In this document: positions 11,305 through 23,227 of the stretch, piece after piece
Layout of the letters: the number at the start of each line of letters is the position of its first letter
Numbering within the stretch: position 1 is the first letter of the stretch
From: Eulemur rufifrons
Taxonomy: Eukaryota > Chordata > Mammalia > Primates > Lemuridae
Direction of reading: 5' to 3'
DNA: 64,000 nt
Assembly: GCF_041146395.1 (NCBI RefSeq)
Contig: NC_090997.1
Location: 35,319,501 to 35,383,500 of the forward strand
Translations under genes and position numbers: made by a program
Notes under the pieces: model-generated
Databases searched by the model: none
What the model was told of the DNA's origin: nothing
The model's input: the letters and a program-made list of their open reading frames with translations, nothing else

Positions 11305-14300
11305 TGGGATTACTCGACAGGTAGAGATTGGAAATAGAATTTATATCAAAAATAATTTTAAAAATGGACAAATGATAAATGGGTCAATACAGCAGGCGGG
11401 TATAGCAATTATAAATATATATGCACCCCAAAGTTGAGAACAATAGAGAGATATCAACTGGAATACAATAATAATAGGGGACTTTAACAGACTATTTTCA
11501 GCAATGGACAGGTCATTCAGGCAGAAAATCAACAAGGAAATATTGAAGTTAAACTGCACTTTAGACCAAATGAGCCTACCAGACATTATAGAACATTACA
11601 CTCAACAGCTTCAGAATACATATTCTTTTCAACAACACATGGAACATTATTCACAATAGACCATATGTTGGGCCATAAAACAAGTAATAACTTTTTTTAA
11701 AAAAATGAAACCACTTTAAGTATCTTTTCTGACCATAATGCAATAAAACTAGAAATCAATAATCGGGAGGAACTTTGGAAACTCTTCAAACACATGAAAA
11801 TTAAATAACATGCTCATGAACAATAAATGGGTGAATGAAAAATTAAAAAGGAAATTAAAAAATTCCTTGAGACAAATCAAACATACCAAAACCTGTGGGA
11901 TATAGCAGAACCAGTTCTAAAAGTGAAGCTTCAAGCAATAAATGCCTACATTAAAAAAGCAGAAAGATCTCAAATAAACAACTTAAAATTATATCTCCAG
12001 GAACTAGAACAAGGACAATCTAAACCCAAAATAAGTAGAAGGAAAGAAATAATAAAGATCAGAGCAGAAATAAACAAAATACAGACCCCAAAAAATTTTA
12101 AAAGATCAAAAAAGACAACATCTGTTTTTTTGAAAAGTTAAACAAAATTACCAAATCTTTAGCTAGACAAAGAATAAAAGAAAAATAATTAAAGTCAGAG
12201 ATGAAAAAGGAGACATTCTAACTGATATCAAAGAAATACAAAGAATCATATGAGACTACTATGAACAACTATACACTAAGAAATTGGAATATCTAGAAGA
12301 AATGGATGACTTCTGGAACACATACAATTTGCCAAGATTGAATCATGAAGAAATAGACAACTTGAATGGACCAATAATGAGTATCAGTATTGAAACAGTA
12401 ATAAAAAGTCTCCCATCAAAGAAAATCCAGGACCTGATGACTTAACTATTGAATTTTACCAAACATTTAAAGAAGAACTAATGTCAATTCTACTCAAACT
12501 ATTTCAAAAAATTAAAGACCAAGTAATATAATACTTCCAAACTCATTCCGCAAGGCCAGCATTACCAACCAAACCAAAGACAAAACATAAAAGGAAAACT
12601 ACAGGCCAATATCCTTGATGAACATAGATGCAAAAATCCTCAACAAAATAATAACAAACTGAATTCAACAACAGATTGAAAAGATCCTTTACCACGATCA
12701 ATGGGGATTTATCCCAGGAATGCAAGGATGTTTCAACATATGCAAATCAATAATGTTATATATCACATTAACAGAATCAAGGACAAAAACCATACAATCA
12801 TTTCAATAGATATTGAAAAAGCATTCAATAAAATCCAGCATTCCTTTATGATAAAAACCCTCAACAGACTGGGTATAGAAGGAAAATACTTCAACACAAT
12901 AAAGGTCATACATGGCAAATCCACAGCTATCATCATACCGAGTGTGGAAAAGTTAAAAGTTTTTCTACTAAGATCTAAAACAAGAAAAGAATGTCCACTT
13001 TTGCCACATTAATTCAACATAGTACTGGAAATTCTAGCTGGAGCAATTAGGCCAGAGAAAGCAATAAAAGGCATGCAAATTGGAAAGGAAAATGTTGAAT
13101 TGTTCCTATTAACAGACAATATGATCATATATGTAGAAAACCCTTAAGATTCCACCAGAAAAATTGTGAGAACTAATAAATGAATTTTGTAAATTTCTAG
13201 GATACAAAATAAACATACAAAAATCAGTAACATTTCTATATGTCAGTAATAAACTATCTAAAAAAGAAATAAATAAAGCAATTCCATTTAGAATAGCTAA
13301 GAATGAATAAATAAATAAATAAATAAAATAACTATGAATAAACTTAACCAAGGAGGTGAAAGATATCTACAATAAAAAATTATTAAACATTGATGAAAGA
13401 AATTGAAGAGGATAAAAGTAAATGGAAACATACCCCATGTTCATGCATTGGAAAAATTAATATTGTTAAAATGCCCATATTACCCAAAGTGATCTACAGA
13501 TTCAGTGGAGTCCCTATCAACTTACTGATCACATTCTTCACAGAAATAGAAAAAAACAATCTTAAAATCTATATGGAAGTTCAAAAGAGCCTTCATTGCC
13601 AAAGCAACCTTGAGCAAAGAGAACAAAGATGGCAGTATCACAGATGTGACTTCAACATATACTATAATATAAGGTATACTAACCAAAACAGTATATCCCC
13701 AGCATAAAAGCAGACACATGGACCATGGGAACAACAGAAAGAACTCATATCTCTCACCATATAAAAAATCAACTCTAAATGGTTCAAAGACTTAAATGTA
13801 ACACTTCAAAACTATGAAACTATTAGAAGAAAATAGAAGAAATGCTTCATGAAATTGAACTCAGAAAGGAATTTTTGAAATAAGTCCTCAAAAGCATGGG
13901 CAACAAAAACAAAAATAGACAGATGGGATTATATCAAACTAAAAAGCTTCTGCACAGCAAAGGGAACAATCAACAAAGGGAAGAGACAACCCATATAATG
14001 GGAAAAAGTTTTGTGTGCTGCATCTGACAAGGAGTAAATATCCAAAATATACAAGGAATTCAAACAACTCAATAGCAAAAACAGAAATAATACCATTAAA
14101 AACTGGGCAAAGGATCTGAATAGATATTTCTCAAAAGACACACAAATAGCCAACAGGTATGTGAAGAAATGCTCAACATCACCAATCATCAGGAAAATGC
14201 AAATCAAAACTACAATGAGATGTCATCTCATTCCAGTTAGAATGGCTATTATAAAAAAGACAAAAATAACAAATGTTGGTGAAGATGCAGAGAAAATGTT

Positions 14301-15095
14301 ACCCTTACACACTGTTGGTGGGAATGTGAATTAGTACAGCCATTTGACAAACAGTATGGATGTTCCTTATAAAATTAAAAATAGAACTACCATATTATCC
14401 AGCAATCCCATTACTGGGTATATATCCAAAGGGAAGGAAATCAATATGTTGAAAAGACATTTTCACATCTATGTTTATTGCAGCAATATTAGCAATAGAC
14501 AAGATATAAAACCAACCTGAATGCCCATCTATAGATGAATGGACAAAGAAAATATGGGATATGTGTGTGTGTAGTCTATATATTCTATATATATATAGAG
14601 AGAGAATATTTTTCAGCCATAAAAACATTAATCCTGTCATCTGTGACAAGATGGATGACATTAGAGGACATTATGTTAAGCAAAATAAGCCAGGCAAAGA
14701 AACACAAACCACATGATCTCACTCATATGTGAAATCTAAAAAAATTGATTTCATAGAAAAAGAGGGTAGAATAGTGGTTATTAGAGCATGGAGAGAGTCA
14801 GGGGGAGGAGTAGAGGTTGTACAAAGGGTACAAAGTTACAGTTAGGAAGAATAAGTTTTAATATTCTATTACACAGGAGGGTGACTATAGCAAATAACAA
14901 TGTATCATATATTTCAAGATAGCTAGAAGAGAAGATTTTGAATTCTGTCACCACAGAGAAATAATAAATATTCAAAGTGATGGATATGGTAATTACCCCT
15001 ATTTGATCATTATACTACATATACATGTATTGAAACATCACATTGTCCCTCATAAATATGTATGATTATGTGTCATTTATAAATAAAAATGAAGT
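11305..15095 (+). mobile_element. L1, sense, 5'-truncated, about 3.8 kb
   Basis: The copy begins inside the ORF2 endonuclease region ('atatgcaccccaaagttgag', 'acatattcttttcaacaaca'). It continues through the reverse transcriptase ('ggatttatcccaggaatgca') and the C-terminal part ('ccagcaatcccattactggg'). It ends in the 3' UTR ('acatgtattgaaacatcaca') with a weak A-rich tail near 15090. The 3' end is of the L1MA kind, which predates or spans early primate evolution. ORF2 is broken by many stops and frameshifts; surviving frames are 60-105 codons. No clear target-site duplication was seen. Confidence 0.93.
12690..13150 (+). pseudogene. Decayed L1 ORF2 reverse-transcriptase segment
   Basis: The 12701-13012 frame reads through the palm region with 'IISIDIEKAFNKIQHSF', the counterpart of the L1 motif carrying the first catalytic aspartate, then 'LNRLGIEGKYF'. 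The frame stops at 13010. Further on, 13103-13144 reads [14 protein letters not shown], where active L1s have FADDMI. The aspartate pair has become D-N and the preceding F-A has become L-T. The enzyme would therefore be dead even without the stops. Confidence 0.85.
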
Positions 15096-16480
15096 ATCTT
15101 AAGTTTAAAAGTGAATCAATTTCAGAATATAATTGTTGGTTTAATGGTATTACAAATAAGACCATTTTTTAAAAGAACTGTAACTGACCTAGATAATGAG
15201 GGAGTATAGATTGTTAATCCAGCCTATTCAGTCAAAAGTGTTTAATTACAGAGAGCCTGGGAATTACAAGGAGTGGCTTACTGATGTCTAAGCAGCGATC
15301 ATGAAAATAAAAGCATTCATGAAGTTGGTAAATGACCAACAAACTTATACTTGAGAGCAGAATAACCAAGAAGTAATGAAAATTCTAAGATATCTAGACA
15401 TCCAAAGACTGTAACATCAATAGACATCACTAAGGAAGAGCATTTTTAAAGAAAACAGTACATCAAGCTGAAGTGCAAGCATTCTCATGACTAACTACAA
15501 TAGTATAAGAAGGATTGATGTGGCATATAAATGTAGAGTATGCCATATTTAGAGTATAATGTAGTTATAATATTATACTAGAATGTAGATTTATACTCTA
15601 GTGTAGAATGTAATTTATACTCTACAGCATAAGTGTAGTTATAATATTAAAATTCTTTTTGAATTACTGAACTATGAAAAATATAGAGAATGTAGCTCTT
15701 TTGTTCAAATATTAATTTACAGGTAAGAACATGGACATTTAAAAAATGTAGAGAGAAAAATGCTAGCTGCAAAAGGATGTGAGCAGTATGACTTGAGAAG
15801 TGCTATTAATACTCATTTTGGAACAATGAGTGTAAACCAGACTATCCTGGGAAAACTGGGATATACATTCTCGTAACTATTATACCATTATTGGGAAATT
15901 GACAACACAGAAAAAAAATACTATAGAAACACATGTTTCATGAATATATTTAAAAAGCATAAACAATATTTTGGGAATGAGGAAGGTGAGAAGGATGACA
16001 GAACTAGAATTTACCATATGTGTTAAAAAATAAAATTACAACAAATTTAATTTAAGGATCTAATTGGCTCTTGCAATTTATGAATTGAAGCAGCATCCCA
16101 TTTATAAGATAGAATAATAGCTCCTATGAGCTGAGCAGAGGAGATTTGACTTGTAGGCAGCAAAGGACTGAAGAAAACAGAAATAAGGAATGAAAATCAG
16201 ATTGGTCATTTGAAAATTACTTTCTTTTTAGAGTTAAAACAGAGGGGGCTTCCTTTTCATGCTGGCTCAGAATAACTAGGCCCCTTCTGTTTGGTTGCTG
16301 TGAATCTCCTGTAAGTTTGTTTTTGTTTTGTTTTGTGGAAAACTGGTTCATTTCAAAGTTCAGTTTGATTACAAGGCATTGCTTTGTTCTGGCCTATTGG
16401 GGACTAGTGCAACAACTCAATCCAAAGCAATAGCCCCCCATAATTTTTGTTTAACATATGATAGGAAGAATAACTACCAG
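15096..16480. other. Unassigned sequence, AT-rich local repeats inside
   Basis: No family was assigned. 15531-15650 holds small direct and inverted repeats (listed separately). 16031-16420 has the look of an old dispersed repeat ('ctaattggctcttgcaattt', 'ctggttcatttcaaagttca') but I could not name it. Confidence 0.4.
15532..15649. repeat. AT-rich local direct and inverted repeats
   Basis: GTAGTTATAATATTA occurs at 15561-15575 and at 15635-15649, 74 bp apart. TGTAGAGTAT at 15532-15541 is the exact reverse complement of 15617-15626. Several further copies of 'agagtata'/'tatactct' lie between. This suggests replication slippage or template switching in AT-rich DNA. Confidence 0.8.
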
Positions 16481-16484
16481 CCCA

Positions 16485-16965
16485 AATTTGTCCACATACA
16501 AATTACTGGAACCTATGAATATGTTAGGTTACATGGCAGAGGAGAATTACAGACACAATGAAAGTTGCTAATCAACTAACTTTATGACAGGGAGAGTAGC
16601 CTGGGTTATCCAGGTGGGGCCAATGTAATCACAGGGGTCCTTAAAGTAGAAGAGAGAGGCAGAAGAGGAAGTCTAGAGCTGTGATGTCAAAAAGGCTCTC
16701 TCTGCCATTGCTGTCTTTGAAGACGGAGGAAGGATTCCATGAACTAAGGATGTGGGCAGACTCTAGAAATTAGGAAAGGGAAAGGAAGTGGATTCTCTCA
16801 TGAGAGCCTCCAGAAAAAATGGAGCCCTGCTGGCACCTTGATTTTGGCCCAGTAAGGCCCATTTCAGATTTCTGATCTCCAGAATGATAAATATTCATGT
16901 TATTTAAGCCACTAAATTTGTGGTAACTTATTGTGATGGATGCACAAAACTAGTTAATGTTTTAT
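16485..16965 (+). repeat. LTR-like dispersed repeat, sense, copy A
   Basis: It aligns by eye, in the same direction, with 60446-60960. Shared blocks include 'ggaacctatgaatatgttag', 'ccaatgtaatcaca', 'gggtccttaaa', 'gaggcagaagagg', 'caccttgatttt' and 'agccactaa'. The end with 'agccactaaatttgtggtaa' is the kind seen in MaLR-type (ERVL-MaLR) solo LTRs. The exact family is not assigned. A 77-codon frame at 16328-16561 overlaps its start and is not a gene. Confidence 0.7.
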
Positions 16966-17237
16966 TTCATTAAGTAAGGCAAAACTGTAAAACTTGTGAG
17001 GTAGGTATATGAATATATCTGTTCTTTTATATGTATTTAAATAATGTATACTTTAAAATTTAATAATAGGTAGTATACTTATATACTTTTTGTACACAGT
17101 CTAAATATAATTGGAATTATCTTCACGTAATGATTCAAAGAAACAGCAGTTTGCAAAACAATTTGAATATATTTAAATATATATACGTGTAGAATGAATA
17201 TATTTTCATTATTAACAAGTCTCCAAAGTTTGAAGGG

Positions 17238-17241
<4 letters not shown>

Positions 17242-17272
<31 letters not shown>
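17242..17272 (+). repeat. (TG)15 microsatellite
   Basis: Perfect TG repeat, 31 bp. The flanks are AT-rich and otherwise unremarkable. Confidence 0.97.
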
Positions 17273-17273
<1 letters not shown>

Positions 17274-17619
17274 GGGAGTTAGCAGGAATACTTTTTGAAT
17301 ATGCAGCCAAACAGCTTAAAAATCCCCTTTATCTGTCACTGCCTGACTGTCCTTTATAGCAGCCCCTTCTCAACATCACTGTCACATACTATTACCTCTC
17401 AACCAGGAAGTTTTCCTTTCATCCATTCTATATGGATTGTTATGTTTAATCCTTCTCACTTTTCTTTCTACCTCAATTGTTTGTTCTTGGTAATTTCTGT
17501 TCCCAATTCTCCGGTACCCCTGTCATGCATCTTAAAACTCCATACTTAGCTGAAATTATCCTTAGATTGGAAAAGATATAAACTGAGATGATGAAGTCAT
17601 ACTTCTCTGGTGGGTATTT

Positions 17620-18080
17620 TAGTTTTAGTTTGCCAGGGTTGCCATAACAAGGGACCACAAACTGCGTGGCTTAAACAACAGAAACTCACAGTTCCAGAGG
17701 CTGCAAATTTGAGGTCAGGTGTCATCCCAGTTGGTTCCTTCAGAGGGCTGTGAGGGGCGTCTGCCTCTTGTCTACCTTCTGATGGTTTGCTGGCGATTGC
17801 AGACATTCCTTAGCTTGTGGAAGCATCACCCCAATCTCTGCCTTCATCTTCATGTGGTGTTTCCCTGTGTGTGTGTCTGTGCCTGAATTCCCCCTTATAA
17901 AGATATCAAATGCATTGGATTAGGTTAGGCCCCCCCCCCCACTCCACTATGATTTCATCTTAACTAATTACATGTGCAACTACTGTTTCGAAATTAGGTT
18001 ATCTTCTGAGGTACTGGGGGCTAGAATTTCAACACACAAATTTTGAGTGGGCGGGGGACACAATTCAACCCATAGCAGTG
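17620..18080 (-). mobile_element. MLT1-type MaLR solo LTR, antisense
   Basis: In reverse orientation it starts 'tttgccagggttgccataac' and 'gtggcttaaacaacagaaac', passes 'cttataaagatatcaaatgc' and 'ttctgaggtactgggggcta', and ends with 'gacacaattcaacccatagc'. These are the landmarks of an MLT1 LTR read backwards. Both ends appear present and no internal proviral sequence adjoins it, so it is a solo LTR. It contains an 11-C run at 17930-17940. Short minus-strand frames inside are incidental. Confidence 0.88.
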
Positions 18081-19334
18081 GATGAGAAATTGGGAAGCTT
18101 GTGGACACTAACTTCTCAATAGATAATTAACAACCACCTGCTAAATAGCAACTAAATGTAAATAAATATAGATGGTAAGCCTTAAGAAAAAAGGGCTTGA
18201 AGTCACTCAGAACAGGGAAGCAGGAGAATAAATTAATAATAATAACAAAAAATTTAAACAGTTGTATAGTGATAAATATTTGCTATTTAAAAAACTGTTT
18301 TCTCTAACTGGGCATATTTCATGGTTTAAAAGTTAAAAAATTAAAGATATTTGTTTCCAATTGTCTAAGTAAAGCAATTCTCTTCTTTTTAATATGTGGA
18401 CTCTCCCTATTGTTATTTGACAACAGCTAATAACTAAAGTAATTTTAACAATTGTGTAGAAGTGGAGATGAAGAGAATTAGTTTCTACAAGATCATGTTG
18501 AACCCAATCAAACTTTATAAATATATGCTCAAATCAGAATAATACAACAGTATTGGAAAGCATTGAGACAAAAGAAGAAAAAGAAACTGTCAGTCACAAA
18601 CAGCATATAATTCTAACTGCACTGATAAATTGGCCAGGTATGTCATGGGTTTATAGGTCTAGCAGGGTAAATAGCAGTTTCTCTCTTTTAACCAATCAAA
18701 TAAGCTTTTAAAGGAAAATTTCTGGTTACAATTCATTCTTTCACAAATTAAACAATGTTAGCAGCCCACCTAATCCCCACATTGCAGGGAGATTCTTGAA
18801 TAAATCTCATTGTATTCTTCCTTCCTTTGGTCCTGACATATTTATTAGCTCTTAGTCTTAGGCATGCTGGTGGTAGTAAAGATATGGGGCATTGCTTCTG
18901 AATCATGCAGAAAACATCCAGCCTCTTTCCAGGAACTTTGTTCTCCTTGACTCCAATCCCTCTGAATACAGCCTATTTCATCATGTGTGGTTTGCAAACA
19001 TTCAGTAAGCTAACAATATTTTACTTTTAATTTTTCTTCTAATTGCTGTGGACAAATGTTCTTTTTCCAATTATATAGAATCAACAAAATATATGAAAAT
19101 AAATCTTTCTTTACAAATCTTTCTTGCAATCTTCTCAGTGATATTTTTAAATGTTAGGACTAAATGCTAGGAACTTAAAATTATTTGTGTTCATTGACCA
19201 GCTTTTGTTTTCCCTAACTTGTCTATTATCTATTTTCCTCATTTGGTGGTATGTTTCTCTTCTTTGTTATTTTCAGCATAAGCAATGCTTTTTAGATGTA
19301 TTATTGGTCATTAAATATGAAATGTCTGTTTTCT
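18081..19334. other. Unassigned sequence
   Basis: 1.25 kb without a recognised repeat, RNA or coding region. It includes the 61-codon plus-strand frame at 19151-19336, which is AT-driven and has no known motif. Confidence 0.45.
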
Positions 19335-20420
19335 AATCAAAAGTGTAATATATCTCAAACAAGAAGCAGTACAAATAACCAAAGTATGCACCTAAACTAT
19401 TGACACAGTTCTGCCATCTTAATGGTAGCTTGTTTATGCCAGCAGCAAAGAAGCCTGGAGAGCAAGGAATGATGAAATTGCAAAAGGCATTTTCCACAGC
19501 TTGTTCAGAACTGAATATTTTTTCTTGCAAGAAGTGGTTAAAAACCTGGAAGAAGTGGTAGTCAGTTGGTGTAAGGTCTGGTCAATGTGGGTGACAGAGA
19601 GTTTCCAAGTCCAGACTCTGTAGTTTGGTAAGTGTTTGTGCAACATGTGGTAGAGCATTGTCTTGTAAGAGGATTGACCTATCTCTATAGATAAATCTCA
19701 GCTGCTTAATCTCAAGCATCCTCATCCTTTCATCCAATTGGTTGCAGTAGACATCCTCTGTAATCAATTGACCAGATTTCATGAAACTGTAGTTGATAAT
19801 ACCAGTGGTGGACCACCAAACAGAGAGTATTAGCTTTCTTTGATGAATGAATATTCAGTTTTGGACTGTGTTTTAGCACTTCATCTTTATCAAACACTTA
19901 CGAATGTCAAAAAGAATCCACTTTTCATCACACTTAATATGGTGTAGAAGTGGTTTGCCTTTATGTCATGATAGCAAAGAAAGGGAAGCTTTGAGATGAT
20001 TTCTCTTCTGACACTGATTTAATTCATGCTGAACCCATCTATCCAGCTTCTTTACCTTTACAATTTGTTTCAAATGGTCCAATATTGTTGGAATAGTAAC
20101 ATCAAACCTTGCTGCTAGTTCACCCATAGGTTGAGATGGATTCACTACCACTACAGCTTTCAGCTCATCATTATCCACCTTGGTCTCAGATCACCCCATG
20201 TGGCTCATTTTCAAGATTAAACTCACCAGAATGGAAGTTCTCAAACCATTAAGGTACTGTGTGTGCATTAGCTACATTCTTCCCAAACAGTTCATTGATA
20301 TTTCAAGCTATCTATGCTGCATTGGTTCCACTATGGAATTCATATTCAAAAATAATAATGAATTTGTGACTTATTCATGGCTTCATAAAAATTATTCTAA
20401 AAAATTGAAAGGTAATTAGA
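19335..20420 (-). pseudogene. Fossil mariner transposon with broken transposase
   Basis: The transposase is on the minus strand in three surviving frames. 20178-19966 gives 'DNDELKAVVVVNPSQPMGEL' and 'TILDHLKQIVKVKKLDRWV', the DNA-binding part. Around 19915-19932 it encodes CDEKWILFD, with the first catalytic aspartate. 19782-19582 gives 'LLQDNALPHVAQT', with the second aspartate. A TGA follows at 19582-19584, and the next codons, in the same frame, read PDLTPTDYHFF with the third aspartate. 19530-19333 holds the C-terminus ('AAGINKLPLRWQNCV'). The DD34D triad is kept, but frames are broken by shifts and stops. The spacing between the second and third aspartates is one residue short by my count. 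Terminal inverted repeats were not identified. Primate mariners were active tens of millions of years ago. Confidence 0.93.
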
Positions 20421-20504
20421 AGCCAAATCATGCATTTGAAATACTGAAGATGTATCTTCACAATAAAAATAAAACAAGAAGTGTCAAAGTGAAATGTCAG
20501 AGAT

Positions 20505-22860
20505 ATCAACTGTCAAAACTTTGGCTAAACTAAGAAAAAAGAAAACTCAAATGATACCAGACATTAAAGAGGAGACATTAAAAATGATACAGCAGAAACG
20601 CAAAGGATCATAAGAGACTGCTAGGAATAATTATACACCAACAAAATGAAAAGAATAAATGGATACATTTTTAGACATATACAACCTACCAAGACTGAAT
20701 CATGAAGAAGTAGAAAATTGGAAAAGATCAAGAGCAAGTAAAGAGATTGAATCAGTAATAAAATTCTCCCATTAATTAAATCCCATGACCTGATGGCTTC
20801 ACTACTGAATTCCTCCAAACATTTAAACAACTAACATCAATCCTTCTCAAACTCTTCCCCCAAAATGAAGAGGACTAAATACTTCCATACTTATTTTATG
20901 AGGCCAGAATTAACCTGACAGTAAAGCTAGACAAGGACACTGTAAGAAAAGAAAACTATGGGCCAATTTTCTTGATGAATATGGATGTAAAAGCCCTCAA
21001 AAAAACATTAGCAAACTGAATTCAATAGCACATTAAAAGAATCATTCACCATGATCAACTGGGATTTATCCCAGGGATGTAAAGAAGGTTCAACATACAT
21101 AAGTCAATAAATTTTATATGAATAGAATGAAGGACAAAAACCATATGATAGTCTCAACAGATGTAGAAAAGCCTTTGACAAAATTCATCATCATTTTGTG
21201 ATTAAAAACTCCCTATCAAAACTCCAAAGATATATTTCAAAAAATAGAAAAACAATCCTAAAATTTGTACAGAACCACAAAGACCCTAAATAGCCCAAAC
21301 AATCTTGAGTTAAAAGAACATAGTAGAGGCATCACACTACCTGAATTCAAAATATTCTACAAAGCTATAGTAAACAAAGCTGTATGGTCTTGGTGTAAAA
21401 ACAGACACATGGACCAATGGAACAGAATAGAGAACCCAGAAATAAATTCATGCATTTGCAATCAATTGATTTTGAACAAACGTTCCAAAAACACACAACA
21501 GAGAAAAACAGTTTCTTCAATGGTTGGTGTTGGGAAAACTGGATATCAACATACAGAAGAATGAAAGAAGACCCTTACTCATACCATATACATGAATAAA
21601 CTCAAAATGCATTAAAGACTTGACCCAAAGACCTAAAATTATAAAATTATTAGAGGAAAATATGGGGGAAAGATTTCTGACATTAGTCTGAGCAATGATT
21701 TTGAATATGACCCTTAAAAGAACATACAACAAAACAAAAATAGGTAAATGGAATTACATCAAACTAAAAAGCTTCTGCACAGCAAAGGAAACAATCAATA
21801 GAGTGAAGAGACATACTACAAAATAAGAGAAAATATTTGCAAACCATATATCTGATAAAGGATTAATATCTAAAATGTGTAAGTCAAAAAGCTTATTGGC
21901 AAGAAAACAAATAACACAATTAAAAAATAAGCAAATAACTTACATTTCCCAAAAGAAGAAATACAAATGACTAACAAGCATATGAAAAATGCTCAACATC
22001 ACTAATTATTAGAGTAATTCAAATGAAAACCACAGTGAGATATCACCTCACACCTGCTAGAATGGCTATTATCAAAAAGATGAGTGATAAGAAGTATTGG
22101 TGAGGATGTTGAGAGAAGGGAATCCTTGCACACTGTTTTTGGGAATGTAAATTGGTACAGCCATTATAGAAAACAATATGGAAGTTCCTGAAAAAATTAC
22201 AAATAGAACGAACTTTTGATCCAGTAATCCAACTACTGGGTATACATATAAAGGAATTGAAATCAGTATGTTTAAAACATATCTGCACTCCCATGTTCAG
22301 TGCAGCATTATTCAAAATAGCCAATATATCCAATCAACCTAATTGTCCATGAACTGATGGATGGATAAAGAAAATGTGGTACATAGTATTTTATATGTAT
22401 AAAATATTATTCTGCTTAAGAAAGGAAGGAAATCCTGTTATTTGCAACAACAGGATGCACCTGCAGGACATTATCTTAAGTGAAATAAGCCAGGCACAGA
22501 GAGACAGATACTGCAGGATCTCACTTATATGTGGAATATAAAAAAGTTGAACTCATAGAAGTAGACAGTAGAATGGTGGTTAACAGGGGCCGGAAGTGGG
22601 GATTAGGAAGATGTTGGCCAAAGGATACAAAATTTCAATGAGATAGGAGGAAGAAATTTGAGAGATCTATTGTAAAAAATGTTGACTATAGTTAATAACA
22701 ACATACTGTATACTTGACAGTTGCTAAGGGAGCAAATTTTAAATGATCTCACCATACAAAAAAAGTATGTGATATAATGTATTAATATATGTTAAATAGC
22801 ATGATTAGCCATTCCACAATGTATACATATTTCAAAGCAACATGTAGTACACGATAAAGA
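20505..22860 (+). mobile_element. L1, sense, internally deleted
   Basis: Sense ORF2 text runs from the region before the RT domain ('ggctaaactaagaaaaaaga') through 'ggatttatcccagggatgta' and 'agatgtagaaaagcctttga'. At about 21212 it jumps straight to 'agaaaaacaatcctaaaatt', well downstream. Compared with the neighbouring L1 at 11305-15095, the missing piece corresponds to roughly 12860-13512 there, about 650 bp, including the RT catalytic motif. The 3' region ('ttgactatagttaataacaa') is present and is split by the Tigger-like element at 22863. The 99-codon frame at 21265-21564 is an ORF2 remnant ('[14 protein letters not shown]'). Confidence 0.9.
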
Positions 22861-22862
22861 TA

Positions 22863-23225
22863 CAGATGCTCCTTGACTTATGATGGGGTTATATCCTGAT
22901 AAACCTATCATACTTTGAAACTATTAAGTTGAAGATACATTTAATATAACTAACCTACTGAGCATCATAGCTTAGCCAACCTTACCTTAAAAGTGCTCAG
23001 AACACTGACATTGGCCTATAGTTGGGCAAAATCATCTAACACCAAGCTTATTTTACAACAAAGTGTTGAATATCTTACATAATTTGTTGAATGCCATATT
23101 GAAAGTGAAAAACAGAATGGTTGATGGGTACTCACAATATGGTTTCTACTGAATGCATACTACTTTCACCCCACTGTAATGTCAAAAAATTGTATATTGA
23201 ACCATCATAAGTCAGGGACAATATG
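22863..23225. mobile_element. Tigger-like (Tc1/mariner class) MITE
   Basis: A 363-bp element with terminal inverted repeats. The left end CAGATGCTCCTTGACTTATG (22863 on) pairs with the right end 23202-23225. The inner 17 bp (TCCTTGACTTATGATGG) match with one mismatch. TA dinucleotides flank both sides (22861-22862 and 23226-23227), as expected for this superfamily. The interior ('gcatcatagcttagccaacc', 'gggcaaaatcatctaacacc') follows a known mammalian Tigger-derived nonautonomous family; the exact name is uncertain. It encodes no transposase. Confidence 0.9.
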
Positions 23226-23227
23226 TA

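Noticed and set aside
12701..13707. 103- and 105-codon plus-strand frames as genes
   Set aside because: They are fragments of L1 ORF2. The first carries the reverse-transcriptase palm sequence, and the region has stops, frameshifts and a ruined catalytic motif.
11305..15095. Possibility of a live, full-length L1
   Set aside because: ORF1 and the 5' part of ORF2 are absent, ORF2 is full of stops, and the RT motif is changed.
16485..18080. A provirus bounded by two LTR-like repeats
   Set aside because: The two repeats are in opposite orientation and of different families, and nothing between them resembles gag, pol or env. They are separate solo LTRs.
21265..21564. 99-codon frame as a gene
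   Set aside because: It translates to a recognisable L1 ORF2 section ('[14 protein letters not shown]') and lies directly after the internal deletion of that L1.
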